DNA from: Nymphaea colorata
Taxonomy: Eukaryota; Streptophyta; Magnoliopsida; Nymphaeales; Nymphaeaceae
Reading direction: 5' to 3'
Length of the DNA stretch: 64,000 bases
Assembly (NCBI RefSeq): GCF_008831285.2
Contig: NC_045144.1
Location: 4,580,268-4,644,267 of the forward strand
How positions within the stretch are numbered: position 1 is the stretch's first letter; each line of letters begins with the position of its first letter. A program made the translations under genes and the position numbers. Shown here piece by piece: positions 13,101 through 28,624 of this stretch. Below the pieces are notes generated by a model. The model saw only the letters and a program-made list of their open reading frames with translations, made no database searches and was not told the DNA's origin.

Positions 13101-13959
13101 AGCGATTTCTAGTTGTCCCTGGGATCAATGGAAGTTTGGGCGTTCAAGAAACTTCCTATGTTCATTCAGAAGGCCAAGGATGTGGAAAGGTGATAAACAT
13201 TTCCAACCAAAACCATTATGAAGGTACCATTTTCACAAGAAAGGAGGAGGGCCTATTGTTTGATCTCTTTTGTTCAACTCGCAATTCAACTGATCATGCC
13301 CACCCTTGGTGCTTCATTCATACCAAGCACAGTGTTGTTGCTTGTGGCCGTCTCATAAAGAAGATCAGGTGTCCCCACGAACTCTCTGAGAGGGAATTGC
13401 TGATACTTTCTTCTGGAAAGGTTTTGCTTTCATTGATGACATAATCGGGAGTTCAACAAATGTTCGTATATTGATCTCGTTCTTGGTAAATTGTATAAAC
13501 TCAATCATAACCGCATGTCATATCTGTATTGCCTTCTGGTTCTACTCCAACACCAGAGGAGCTGTTGTTTGGTTTGTAAAGAAAAGTATCCTCTGGAATT
13601 TCATCACAAGTCTGGCTTTCTAGCTTAATCGATGCATATGAAGATCCCTTTTATGCCTTTTTTTTCTAATGGGAATAGGCGGAGGCTCACCTGCCTGCTC
13701 AGGAATCATCTCTACCACTATAATAACACCTTCGAACCTATCGATGCATATGAAACTATCAAGATGTTCAAATCTCTGTTTGAGTTCTTCTCGGTCCAGG
13801 ATTAAGACTCGATATCATATGAGTTTGATTTGATACATGGCACAGAAAAATCTAAATTGTGGAAACTGTTGTAGACAAATTGTAGTTTTCAAATATTGAC
13901 TGATAGAATTTACTTTCATGAAGGAGGAGTTCTCCAGGGATAGATAGAGTCGGATGTGT
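13101..13959. other. 3' UTR and flank of the kinase gene
   Basis: An open frame without an ATG start crosses the stop codon (13097-13444), but it resembles no family and is most simply the 3' UTR. No other gene is seen. Confidence 0.45.
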
Positions 13960-14445
13960 CCTTCACTAAATCTCATTTACCGATGTTCACATATTTGGGT
14001 TCGAATTTTGAATACTAAATCCCATTTGTCGATATTCATATATTTGGGTTCCAATACAAACGAAAAAATGCCTATGTCACATTTGAATCTGATTTTTAAA
14101 TTCACAATATGAATGTGATCTGAGTCTAAGTTACATTGAACATATCCGAATCCGACTGTTTGAGACATAACTGAATTTAAACTGCATTATGATGTGTTAA
14201 GTACCCACTCCCAATGTACGAATATCGGGTATAAGATTTTTGAAACTGAGTCAGAATTAAAATCCAAATCCAAATCCAATTAGATATTTATTTAAAATTG
14301 GATCCTAGTCCAATCAAATGCCAGTTCTTAAATCTGAATCAAATCCAATTATTTAACAAGATGTTATATCTTTTTCCTTACCCGATCTTTTTAAAGGAAC
14401 CCTGTTTGATATCCGATCTAAATTGGATCCATTAACATCTCTAGT
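13960..14445. repeat. ATCCGAATC-word repeat
   Basis: AT-rich stretch filled with variants of ATCCAAATCC, TTGGGTTCGAAT and GGATCC on both strands. The segments starting near 13965 and 14014 are a degenerate direct repeat of about 49 bases. Similar DNA occurs at about 39570-39960, 41150-41390, 43850-44190 and 63075-63420, so this is a dispersed family. No terminal repeats or target duplications could be fixed. Confidence 0.5.
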
Positions 14446-14838
14446 GTATAAGTTTTGACATTTTTACCTCGAAACGACCTACAAATATTGTTTATAAATC
14501 TTAAAATTAAATTAGACATTTTAACAATATTTTTAACATTTTCAATTCATGTAATACATGTTTATGTCTCATCTCGTAAAATCAAGCTATTATTTGTAAT
14601 TTCTGGAACGTTAAGTCACTAATAAATAGGGCGAAAAATTAAATGATTGTGTATATGCATATTTGTAAAGATTTTGTTGCTTGCCACATTGCATGTTTTC
14701 GGGTCGGGGTTACGATCCAGAGAGTATGGAACCCGTTGACGATCCACGAATCACGAATCCATGTTTCTGTAATTGGAACCATTCGATATGGCCATTTTTG
14801 TCATTTCGAAGAGCACCACATCACTTTTGTCCCCTCCC

Positions 14839-14848
14839 AAACCCTAGA
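14839..14848 (+). promoter_or_regulatory. Telo-box of the eL19 gene
   Basis: AAACCCTAGA lies just upstream of, or within, the first non-coding exon. Telo-boxes near the transcription start are a hallmark of plant ribosomal-protein and translation genes. Confidence 0.65.
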
Positions 14849-18599
<3,751 letters not shown>

Positions 18600-21500
18600 G
18601 CTTGCTCAAGTCCTAACTAAAGACTGAATTTTGGTTTTGCTGATGAGCTGGAAGATACAGGTGGCTGGTGAAATAGGGAAATCTAGTAAGTGTTAGGTGT
18701 GAAAGAGTGTCGCTTCATATTTGCTGAAATTTTATCAGCTGGATTTTTGGACATCTTTTGTTAAGTTTTGGAACTCAGCTGTTGTCCATGGTTTTGTTGA
18801 ACATCATACTTTATCTCGTTAAATTTATTTGTTTCTTTGAAGCTAACCAGCAATTTGGTTTCACTTCCAACACGCCAGATGGAAAGAGTAAATATTCAGA
18901 GGTCCAGACGTAAAAGTTGATCCCAAAGAGTTTTCACGAAACAGACTTTGAGCGGGTGATAGGAGTTTAGGGATGTTTGGGGAGAGCGAGAGCCGGAGGG
19001 TTGCGAACTTACTCCCTGAAAGATCTCAAGCCTTTCTTTTCCCGTTGCTCCTAGGTTTAGGGTTGCCTTAATTAGATCTTAGAGAACTCACCGGCCTGGC
19101 CATCTATGTTCGATGTCCCTTGGGGCAAGTCACGTCACCAGCTTGACCGACTGTTTCCTTCTGTTTCTTTTGGAAGCAAGTCGACCATTTCTTTTGAAGC
19201 AAAAAAGCTTGCTGTTGCGAAAAGTCTTGTTTTTTTTGTTTTTGGGCAATCTAAAAATAATCGAGGGTCCGGTTAATTTGACTCATCAATGACGAGCTTT
19301 GTCGTCACCATCTTAACAGCGAGATGCCCCTCTTTTTTTCCTGACAAGCTTTGTTTTGAAGTTAGTGCTCCATGAATCTACATTTATGGAACACTACTCA
19401 AATAATGTTTCAACTGCCAAACAATCCATATAAGACCAAATTTGAATCAACATTGAAACTTGATTTTGCTAGAAGTGCACCATAGTTGGACTAAAAATAC
19501 AAGCGAGGGATTATATCAGAACAAATTAATCTGTCCTTTTCATTTCCAATTGGCAAGCAAATAAAAGTGTGTCCTTGTGTCGAATCCCGGGTCTTTTACT
19601 CACCATGCATGAGATTTTTTCCCGTAGACTTGTCATGCGAGCTACCATTGATCTTAGCCTTCTTAAATTCAATGAGATCGCATCTGATTGATTTATGATT
19701 TAAGCATGGTTTTAGATTTTCGGGAGTTGAGTATCTTTGATCCAGTTCCGGCAGCCATCCTTAGCTCTCTTCTGCACTTCCCAAATATCAGAAGCAAAAA
19801 ATGGGATGGTGAAAGTGTTCCTATCGATAAATTTGTCAAAGGAAAAGATCGAATAATTGCCATTTTAAGAAAAAAAATGGAGAATCAACAGATTAAGTTC
19901 CAACCTTGTTCAGAAAAAACATCCTGGGTCGAGATTTTTGCACTGATAAAATGTGATCTATGCAACGGAGAAGGATGTTTTCTATATCGTTCCAATCTTA
20001 TCAGATCAAGTTGCCAAGTTTCTATCCGAAAAAAAGCCTGTTGGCATTCTCATTAATGAAAAACAATATTACATACACACAAAAATTGAGAGACAGAAAC
20101 AGAGAAGAATACACAAAAATATAAAAGTGCAAAAAAAACAGACAACATAGACACAAGGGGACTGCCAAGTGGAGTCACTCCTGATACCCAACTGTTCCCC
20201 TCACGAGATTAAAAAACAACAGCAGGAGAAGTCCTCCATTCGAATGAAACAAAAGACTCCCTACTTCCGCATTTGGGTTAAGCATTGACAGCCTGCATCT
20301 GCTAATCGTCCTAGGATGCAAAAGAGGTAAGAGCATCAAAACACTTTAAAAAAGAAACACTGGAGTGCCCTCCTCTTAACTACCGATTTAGCAAAATGGA
20401 CCTTTATAGTTATATTCTCCTCATAGAACCTTGAAATTAACTCGGCTAGAAAAATATGAATAGGATTCTCGTCAGCATCTATGTCTCTTTGATGCCCGCA
20501 ATTTTATGTCATGCCTACCATTCTTCACTATATATAGTCTTGAAAATGTGTGCTGCTTCCAGTTTAATCACATGAATCTGTAAGTCATTACTCCCTTGAG
20601 AGGCTTCTCCACGCTTGGAGGTAAGTATATCTGTCACCAACCAGGTCTCTCTTTGCACGTTGTCTTTCTTTCCCATACTAATTTATACACACATTTCCCT
20701 TGCAAATTTTCCATGGATGAGCCATGGCTCCTTTCAAAGTTATTTCCTGTAGATGAAGGGCTCTATTTCTAAGAGACCAAACCGTTTAAATGACCACACC
20801 AAAAAGCCTTTCCGGTGCAAACCTGCGGGGGGATTGCCCCCATCTTTTGTTAATAAAAAAATGGGAGGAATATACAATCAGCTTACAGAAAAGGAAAACA
20901 TGGTTGGCGGATGCTCTAGTTATCAGGAAGAGCATCCCAAAACACCCATGCGTAAAAAAGGCATGGTTTCAAAGGAGAGCTACCATGTCAATGGCAGGAT
21001 TATAGTCAAAAAGTGTAACAACGTTTATCCAACAGAAAGTCATGGAGTTTCTGTACATGGCATTGGAAAGGTTATTGATACATCTTTCAACACCATCTCT
21101 CCAACTTTTCAAGCTGAGGACAAGTAGAACTTTGGTTTGGATAAAAAGGATTTGCCAACAACCGTTTCGGCTGTAATGTTAAGGATGCCCATCATGTTCA
21201 CATGCTTCGTTTCGTAACCAAAGAAAATCAATGATGTAACGACAGCCACACAGCTTGCGAACATTGCATTTCAATGCATAGTCATAGATCAGCCCTACCT
21301 CCCTAAAAAACACGACATATACACAGATTCTTCAAACTGAACCCTAGATCTTTGTCAACCGTGGATAGAATGTTGATTGCACAATCTTCTGATGTTTTAT
21401 TTGGTGTTTCAACTTTCAAATACCAACCTCACACATTTGATGTCTACAGTTCATCTAATTCAAAAGATTCATTAAGGAAATTTTGAATGTTAGGACAAGA

Positions 21501-21938
21501 TAACAATAAAAAAAAATCCATGTTACACGGAACTCACAATGAAGCAGGTTTTTCATTTAATCCAAACATGATAGGCAAACCATTACACTCAAAACTGGTT
21601 AAGAAAAAAAAGTTGGGCGTTTATAAGAATATGAACAAGAGTTGCACTAGGGAAAAAACATCACAATTTCTTCTGTGGCTGTGTTTTTCTCTTCCCACCC
21701 TTGCCAAGGCTGCCATCTTTGACATGAAAATCACAGGAAACAAGGCCTCACACATCATATTAGATCCACGAAGACAAAACTCCATCCAGCACTAAGTTGC
21801 ATCAAAGATCTAACACGCCGACCTGCCCAGTGCTTGGTGTTGCTGAACTCATAAGCATTTGATAATCTTACCTTGCACAGTTCTTAACCTGCAAAAGACA
21901 AAAGTCAGCTTCCTAAGTTCAACAATACAATACCTTTC
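18600..21938. other. Unassigned 3.3-kb region between eL19 and QTRT2
   Basis: The first several hundred bases are the eL19 3' UTR. The rest has several 60-125-codon open frames on the + strand (for example 19688-20056, 20753-21127, 21487-21795) that are Lys-rich, resemble no family I know and lack paired splice sites. The minus strand around 19700-21800 gives stretches vaguely like the C-terminal part of a decayed non-LTR (LINE) ORF2, but I could not place a motif. I annotate no gene here. Confidence 0.4.
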
Positions 21939-22148
21939 CTAACAGACCAAGAGAGGAGGGTTACCACTCAAAACTTCAACCATAGAAGTTTCAAATCTGA
22001 CAAGGTGATTCCGTCTATGTGCAATGAAATTTGTTCTGAACTGCTCAAAATTCCCTTGCTTAATTGCTTCTCGAATTAGTCGAAAAAAGGCCAGATAGTG
22101 GTGTGTATTGTGGCTGCGATCCAATGTACAAGCTTAGAAAATAATGGT

Positions 22149-22196
<48 letters not shown>

Positions 22197-25100
22197 CTAA
22201 TAAAATCTGTGCTAGCATTTCATGAACATTGAGTAGGTGATTTATGTAAGCTCTTGTATGATGTTGACAGGCGTAGCAGCTGCAGCCCTCAACAAGGGGA
22301 GAGGTGTCCTTCCTACAAAAAAAAAAAAGAAAACCAATTTAGAAAGCGGAATCACATGCAAAATCAATGTCATGATGTTGTCTCTTGCAACCATGTTTCA
22401 TTTTCAAGCATCAATAGAGATCCATGAGATAATGCAGAAAGGCTTGTCAGCTGCATAGATTCGAGAAGAAAAAAAAAGGTGAATGAGAATGAGAGGAAAA
22501 CAGAAGAAATATCTTCTGCAGACCTGTAGATGGTTGCACGCAGATTTATCTTTGTGAAATCACCACCTTCATGATGTGGCACAGAATCACGAGTAGATCC
22601 ATCACCATCATCTAAAGGGAAAACTAGAGCAAATCCGCCAATCGTAAGATGATAAATATACCTGAAATGATACCTCAGTTGATTATGTAATTGAGCTGGA
22701 GTCAGACAAAATACTACATGAAAAAAAAAATTTAGTCATCACATACGTGGTATCAAAGAGATCAATGCCTGCATGGACACCTTGCAAAACCTCTTCTGCA
22801 AAATGAAGACAGAAATATTAGTTGTGGAAAAAATGGTGCACAAAAAACTTGAAGATGAATTGAAAACAGCATGCTTCTGATATTTAGTCGACCTGGTAGT
22901 CCAAGACCACATATATACCGAACTTTTTCCTTTGGCAGGGCATCCTGAAGGTTAGCAAGCAGAAAACTACCGTCAGTATTAGGTCTGTTACAAGAACATC
23001 TTTACTCCAACAATCTCATCTTCATTTGGCACCAAATTTTGTTGCTTCAAAGTGAGAAAAATGAAATAGAGAACCCAATAAATTTATGTTTTTGCTTTCT
23101 CCTTTCTTACTTTATTTTTTGATAGTCAAGCTGAAGGATGCCCATCAGCACAAATATGCTAGTACGGAACTTTTATTGTGACAGGCAGACCAAGTTTCAC
23201 GTAAGATATTCATCATCTTTCTCCAAACTTGCAAAACTATTTAGCATATAAGAAACCAAAAAAACCCAAATTTCAGAATTTTCAAATCCACACGACAGAA
23301 TCAAGCAGGATAACATCAAGCTGGAGCCTGGATTCACTACAGATGCAGACTGTAAATTGCAGGCTGTACCAGATGGAGACTCGACTTATAATGGCTCAAA
23401 GGAGCCTGGATGTAACAGAGCAGATTCAGGCAGTGCAACAATGGCCTTAGTACTCTAACAATAGGTCAAGCCCATAACTACATATCTCCACCTCATTACA
23501 ATAGCCTGATCTCCAAACCTATTAGCAAATCACAAGTAAAAAAGGGAACTATGAACAAGGCAGCATGACTAAGCCAAAGATTGACCATTAAAATCTTCCA
23601 TTTCCACAGCCAAAGGGAGAGGACAAGGGAAAGAGGCCACCACCTCTATTGAGGGGAAGAAAATTTGACAGTTTAATCACACAAGTAGCTTTGTGACAAA
23701 CAAATAAATGTGCATATACCTAATCATTCTAAATTTTACACAATATATCAAATAGTCACACGTAAGCCATGATAAGCACAAGCTCAGATAAAGGGGTGAA
23801 TGCAACTACCTTTCTGAAGACTCGCTCCTGTTCCACCTTCAAGACCCGACCATGCATATGTATGACATACTAAAAGAACATAGGGAATAACAAAGAAGCA
23901 CACGATCCATGGTTGAGGAAACAAAATTTGTTCCTTGAAGCAGGAGTTAATGCATCTCAAAGGAAGGTGCAACTGTGCAAGTTTTGAAATCCATGTGTAA
24001 GGATCCATCTATGGGATAGATAAAGTGCATTTATCCAAGGATGTTTAGTAGATTCAGAAAACCAAGTCACCGGATTATTTACAAAAGTTAATTTGTTTTC
24101 GATCATCCATGTATACCAATTTTTTGGTGCAAAAATTTATTGGAAGCTAACTTAAACACACCGTTACTGCATTAAGAAGTGCAGGGCGTTCCTCCATATC
24201 CTCTCCAAGTCCAAAGCCTCCAATGCAAAAACCTGCATAAGCGATAGGAACCACAAGACCATTGACCTGAATACTCAGCCGATATATCTGAAAATTAACA
24301 GAAACAAGCTTCTCATGCATGACCAAAAGATCTAGCAGAACAAAATTGAGTAGCATAAATTGAACAAGACCAACCTGTGACATTTCGCTTTGCAACTTCA
24401 CAAGCACATCTCCTGCGTTGCTCTAAACTTGATCCTCCAACAATGGCCCCTAAAATGGCTGCACCATTTGCCTGGGAACCTCCATGAAAATCACAAAATT
24501 TTCAGTTATTACACAATGTACACAGTTCAATCCAATATATTTTCGCCATATACTTCTTTCTGCCAAGCAAAAATCACACATAAAATAATACAAAATTGTT
24601 ACTTACGGGATCTAGAGAAATGCAATCATCGAGCCAACGTACAGTTCGATCTACAGAAGTCACATTCCTCTTTTCAGAAACCCATGCAGGAACTTCATCT
24701 GCCATACTAGCCCAAATATTTGGCTTCAAAGAACACATCAGTTCCATGTATTCTTCTGGCTTAAGCTGCATGAGGTGAACATTCTAAGACAAAATGAAAG
24801 GGACAACACAAATGACTATTTTCAGTTAAGAATGACTGACCAATCGTCGACCAGAAGGTGCGTCAAAAGAAGCACCCATCCTATTTGTGCCTTGACAATC
24901 TGGAAGAGATACAAGTGAATCCCTGGCCACAGCTGCAAAGCCATAATCATGTAATCCCAATAGTTGATGCAATCCTCCAATGCTTGAAATTGTTTTTGGT
25001 GAAGGGCACTCCAAGCTGCAAAATTCTTGAAACACTGTCACCCAGACCAATAATGAGAAAAACATTTGAAAATATTAAAACCAACATGATTGAACATAAA

Positions 25101-26799
25101 TGAGTTAAAAAGTTACAGGATGGTGAAAATTAAAGAAAACAGTTGTTCTCTTAATCAGTTAGAAGTGTGTTGCGTAAAAATTCAAATTGACTAGAACTAA
25201 AAGGAAAACCTTTCTGTCCAACACAGGCAACCATCTAACAGGATTCAATTCAAATCCAAAAATTGCTGTTTGTAATCGCTACATATTGACATCACCTTAG
25301 CGATTGGTGGAAGACTTCACCGGAGGGTGAAAAAGAAAATCATTGCACTAGCTGAAAAGTGAAAACCCACCCAAACCGAAACATTAACAAGAATCAAGTT
25401 AAATTGGGCAGGGAATGCTACTGGGAGGATCTGGAACCAACCAAGCCTTATTAATATCCTCATTCACTTTGAACCACATAACTTGTTAGCTCTCATCAGT
25501 TCAGTTCTTCTCATTTTTCCCTCGCATATTTTTTTATTTGGTCGTTAGGTACAATTAAGTCACACTAAGATAATTTTCATATTCATATCAGCTACTCAAA
25601 AAAACACATAGACCGGGACATTATGTTAGTTAGTTCAGGATACAGAATGCTCTTATTGCACTTGTTATTAGAGAGTGAGTACGGCCTACATAGTATTAGG
25701 TGATCTTTGCTATTTTGCCAACTAATCTTTGAGTTTCCTGCTATCTAAGGCGCCATGATCATAATAACAGACTTTTATACTTTGAAAAGATATCAGAAGG
25801 AAATGCATACTAAGCGGCCAAGATGGCAATAATAATTAGCCAATTCAATGATCTCTTATTCCGAAAATGGTAAAGAGGCTAACTCAAACTTAAGTAGTTT
25901 TTTAGTACAGGTGTTTTTGTCCTCTTTTGGTTTTAAACTCCAACCTGCCCTTCATAGATATGTCAAATTCAGCCAGCAGAGGCATTAAGGTTAAGATTAA
26001 CTGCAAACCATGTTCAATTTCAATCACACCCCACATATATTCATCACTAACTTAATGTTCATTTGGCCCAAATTTCGCATTTCTAACGTTATGACAACAT
26101 TTTTTTATCATTTCCTTTTATTGGCGAACAACATGAATGAAAAAAGCCGTTACCAGAAATTGTAACTCCTAAGAAAAACAACAGCTACTAATCCGCATCA
26201 TTCATCAAGGCCATACAATGGAATGAATCTCTTCAAGATAAGAACATGGGCATGGTAAAAAAATTCCGAAATAAGTTCAAAGAGAAACACCATCGAGCAT
26301 TCTAACGTGAAAAAGCTAACGAAAAATAGATGACACGAAATGGACACTGGGAAGAAAAAAAACTGCCAAGACAGAACACGAAACACTTCAAAGAATACAA
26401 GTTTAAGCAATCTATAGTAGAAGATTATTCAACGATAAGTAGGTGAGGTCACTGGACGGACACAGGGAAGGGAAGAGTATCAAGATAAGAACATGGACTG
26501 GACGTCGGAAAAGACTCGAAAAAAGAATTTGCATGGGCACTCGTTTAAGCATTCTAACATGGCAGTTAAACTATAAATAGATAGAATGAAGCGTGCACTT
26601 ACAAATGGAGGGGGCTAACTTGGAAGATGTGGGAGTCCGGGAAAGGGAGGGATTGAAGGAGGTCCCGGGTGATGAACATGGGCAGGCCCTTCCTCGTCGG
26701 CAATACGAGGGCCGGCGTCTCTATGGGAGCCGGGCAACTCGCTAGTTGGAGAACTCCTGACCGAGCCCCGCCATTACAGACCCTCACCACGAAGTTCAT
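21939..26799 (-). CDS. QTRT2: Queuine tRNA-ribosyltransferase accessory subunit 2
   Basis: Ten exons on the minus strand: 26799-26603, 25015-24841, 24765-24607, 24471-24375, 24232-24162, 22944-22893, 22795-22747, 22661-22524, 22312-22193, 22113-21939. The joined frame gives 410 residues, close to the ~415 of animal QTRT2. In animals it pairs with catalytic QTRT1 to exchange queuine for guanine at wobble position 34 of GUN-anticodon tRNAs. The start reads MNFVVRVC; family blocks include RTVRWLDDCI, CIGGFGLGE, VHAGIDLFDT and IYHLTIGGFALVFPLD. The TGT zinc site is complete: CSCYAC (Cys323, 325, 328) then exactly 25 residues to His354 (CxCxxCx25H). Exon 7's donor is GTATGT at 22746, set by frame. 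The intron 9 donor GTACTC lies at the edge of a CT microsatellite. Intron 1 is 1.6 kb with nothing recognisable. Confidence 0.95.
22152..22189. repeat. (GA)19 microsatellite in QTRT2 intron 9
   Basis: Uninterrupted GA repeat within a 79-base intron. On the coding strand it is CT and begins two bases after the GTA of the splice donor, so the repeat supplies donor positions +4 onward. Confidence 0.95.
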
Positions 26800-28066
26800 C
26801 CTCTCTCTCCCTTAATCTGCTCCTCCTCTTCTCTCTGAAAGAGCACCCGCTGTGTTAGGGTACGTGCAGAAATGAAAATGGCGGCGGATCGGACCTTCTC
26901 TTGGACCAGGACCAGATTCGGTCGGTCGAGGAAAGTTTTGAATACCTTCCTACCAAGTCCGTTCGGATTTAAGTCCCAGTTGCCACGGCTGCCGGCTGGC
27001 CAATTGACCACATATGGTAAAACTTCGGTCCTCCCTAAGTCTGAACCCAAATCTTAGGTATAATCCGATTTGAATCCCATTTACATGAGGAGTCACTACA
27101 ATAATATTTATCATAACACATTAAATTGTGGTGTTCCATAAATCCACTTCAATTTTACAACAATTCTATAAAAAAAAATTACCATTCTCATCGCCAAACA
27201 ATATTCTGAAATTTAAATATTTGTAATTAAGAATTCAAATCTATTTCTGAAATCACCAGAATTGTTTTTTCTTTCCTTCGTTTTACATGCAGAGGCATAA
27301 AAACCCCAGGGCAAGGGACTACTACTGCTATTAAGATTTGAACCACCCACCAGCGGTTGGTCCAATCAGGTGCCAAGCCCCTCGAAATAAATTAGTAATT
27401 ACTCATACCTGTTTATATTATAAAACTTGAGTTAAAATTCGTTTGCTCGGTTTTGTCAAAATTAGCCAACTCAAACCAAATTTATCGCAAATGATTCAGT
27501 TCAACGGCCGAATCGATGAATGTCATCCAATTCTTAAATTCTTTTCTTACTTTTAATCCATTTTTTATGTTAAAACATATAATACAGTAATATATTTACA
27601 AATTTATAACTCGTTGAATCAGTAGCTTGGCAGATTCCAGTGTTTGCTCGCAATGAGAAAGCGCTGATGTCTCTCAATTCAAGTTGTCTTCACTTGTAAA
27701 ATTGAAAAAAAAAAAAAAAACTGAAGTGAAGTACGTTGACATAAACCCACGGGGATCCTGGGAATACTTCCTCTGTAAATTAATGATCACCGCCGGCAAT
27801 GGAGGAATATCCATTTCTGTTGAATTTCCAGTGGCAACTGCAGAGGACGGTGCTGCCCATTCATGAAGGAAGAAGCAAAGGAGTACGCATGTCTGTTGAA
27901 CATTGAGCAGCTAAGCAGGGCAGCATATTGGCCGATGGCTGAGGTGCAGCAGAGGGAGGTAAATTGTGGGAAGCAGCGACCACTACGCCAGCTTTGAGGA
28001 GGCAATGGCGACCTGCTGCAGATTTATGGGGAAGAAAAACCAGTGCCACGCAGCTGACCATTTTTA
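26800..28066. other. Spacer upstream of QTRT2
   Basis: About 26800-27050 is less AT-rich and is probably the QTRT2 promoter and leader. The rest is AT-rich spacer, with a SINE-like piece at about 27295-27390 and no gene. Confidence 0.45.
27295..27390 (-). repeat. SINE-like (tRNA-derived) fragment
   Basis: Reading the minus strand, GGCTTGGCACCTGATTGGAC resembles a tRNA D-arm/A-box region and is followed about 30 bases later by GGTTCAAATC, a good B-box. It shares layout with the candidate at 38513-38690 (TTGGA, then GGTGG, then TTCAAATC). Tail and target duplication are not resolved. Confidence 0.35.
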
Positions 28067-28229
28067 GGTTGCGCTTGATAGCCTTGGATTTTAGATTCGA
28101 ATCCTCAATTTGTTTAAACTGAAGATTTTTAGTAGCATGGATTTGATTTTGGGGAGGATGCTGTGATGGTTAAATCCATGGATCTGAAATCCTATCTCAG
28201 ATCACTGCAGATCTGAAACAAACCCAACC
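28067..28229. mobile_element. Tourist/Harbinger-like MITE, 163 bp
   Basis: Ends GGTTGCGCTTGATA and, inverted, GGTTGGGTTTGTTT, flanked on both sides by TTA (28064-28066 and 28230-28232), the PIF/Harbinger target-site duplication. It is non-coding, with several inverted GATTTCAGATC-like words. A candidate relative is at 41619-41840. Confidence 0.6.
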
Positions 28230-28624
28230 TTAAGGTGGCAATTAGCCCTTTGCAGAGGAAAGAATAGGCAAGCCACTCGACACCGTACTCAAAGGCCAAT
28301 AAGAAGTCAGTGAAAGAAAGACTAGGCATGAAGCGGGAGCAAGATTATATCTAAGATAGGTTTTCAACATTATTACATCCCGAAGATGACCGATGCGAGA
28401 ATTTGGTGGTGAATACAAACATCTTCGATCTGAAGGATGCTAGCCAACACCAAGGTGCCAATATCTATAACTCAAAACAATCTGGCGCTCGTAATCAAAA
28501 GATAACACTAATATTCTTTACTTTCAGCTCACAACAAGAACTGTCTACTTCCCACTGTCGATAGAAAGGAAAAAAGAACATTACTCCACGAAAATGTTTG
28601 ACAGTCATCAGAAGGAAGATACAC
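28230..28624. other. Spacer or 3' UTR downstream of the unknown small gene
   Basis: No gene. Some of it is probably the 3' UTR of the minus-strand gene ending at 28625. Confidence 0.4.

Noticed and set aside
13097-13444. 115-codon open frame overlapping the kinase stop codon
   Set aside because: It starts at a non-ATG codon, resembles no family and lies where the kinase 3' UTR must be.
22743-22746. Alternative QTRT2 exon 7 donor GTGATG four bases downstream
   Set aside because: It puts exon 8 out of frame. GTATGT at 22746 keeps the frame and restores the expected TTYIYHLTIGGF sequence.
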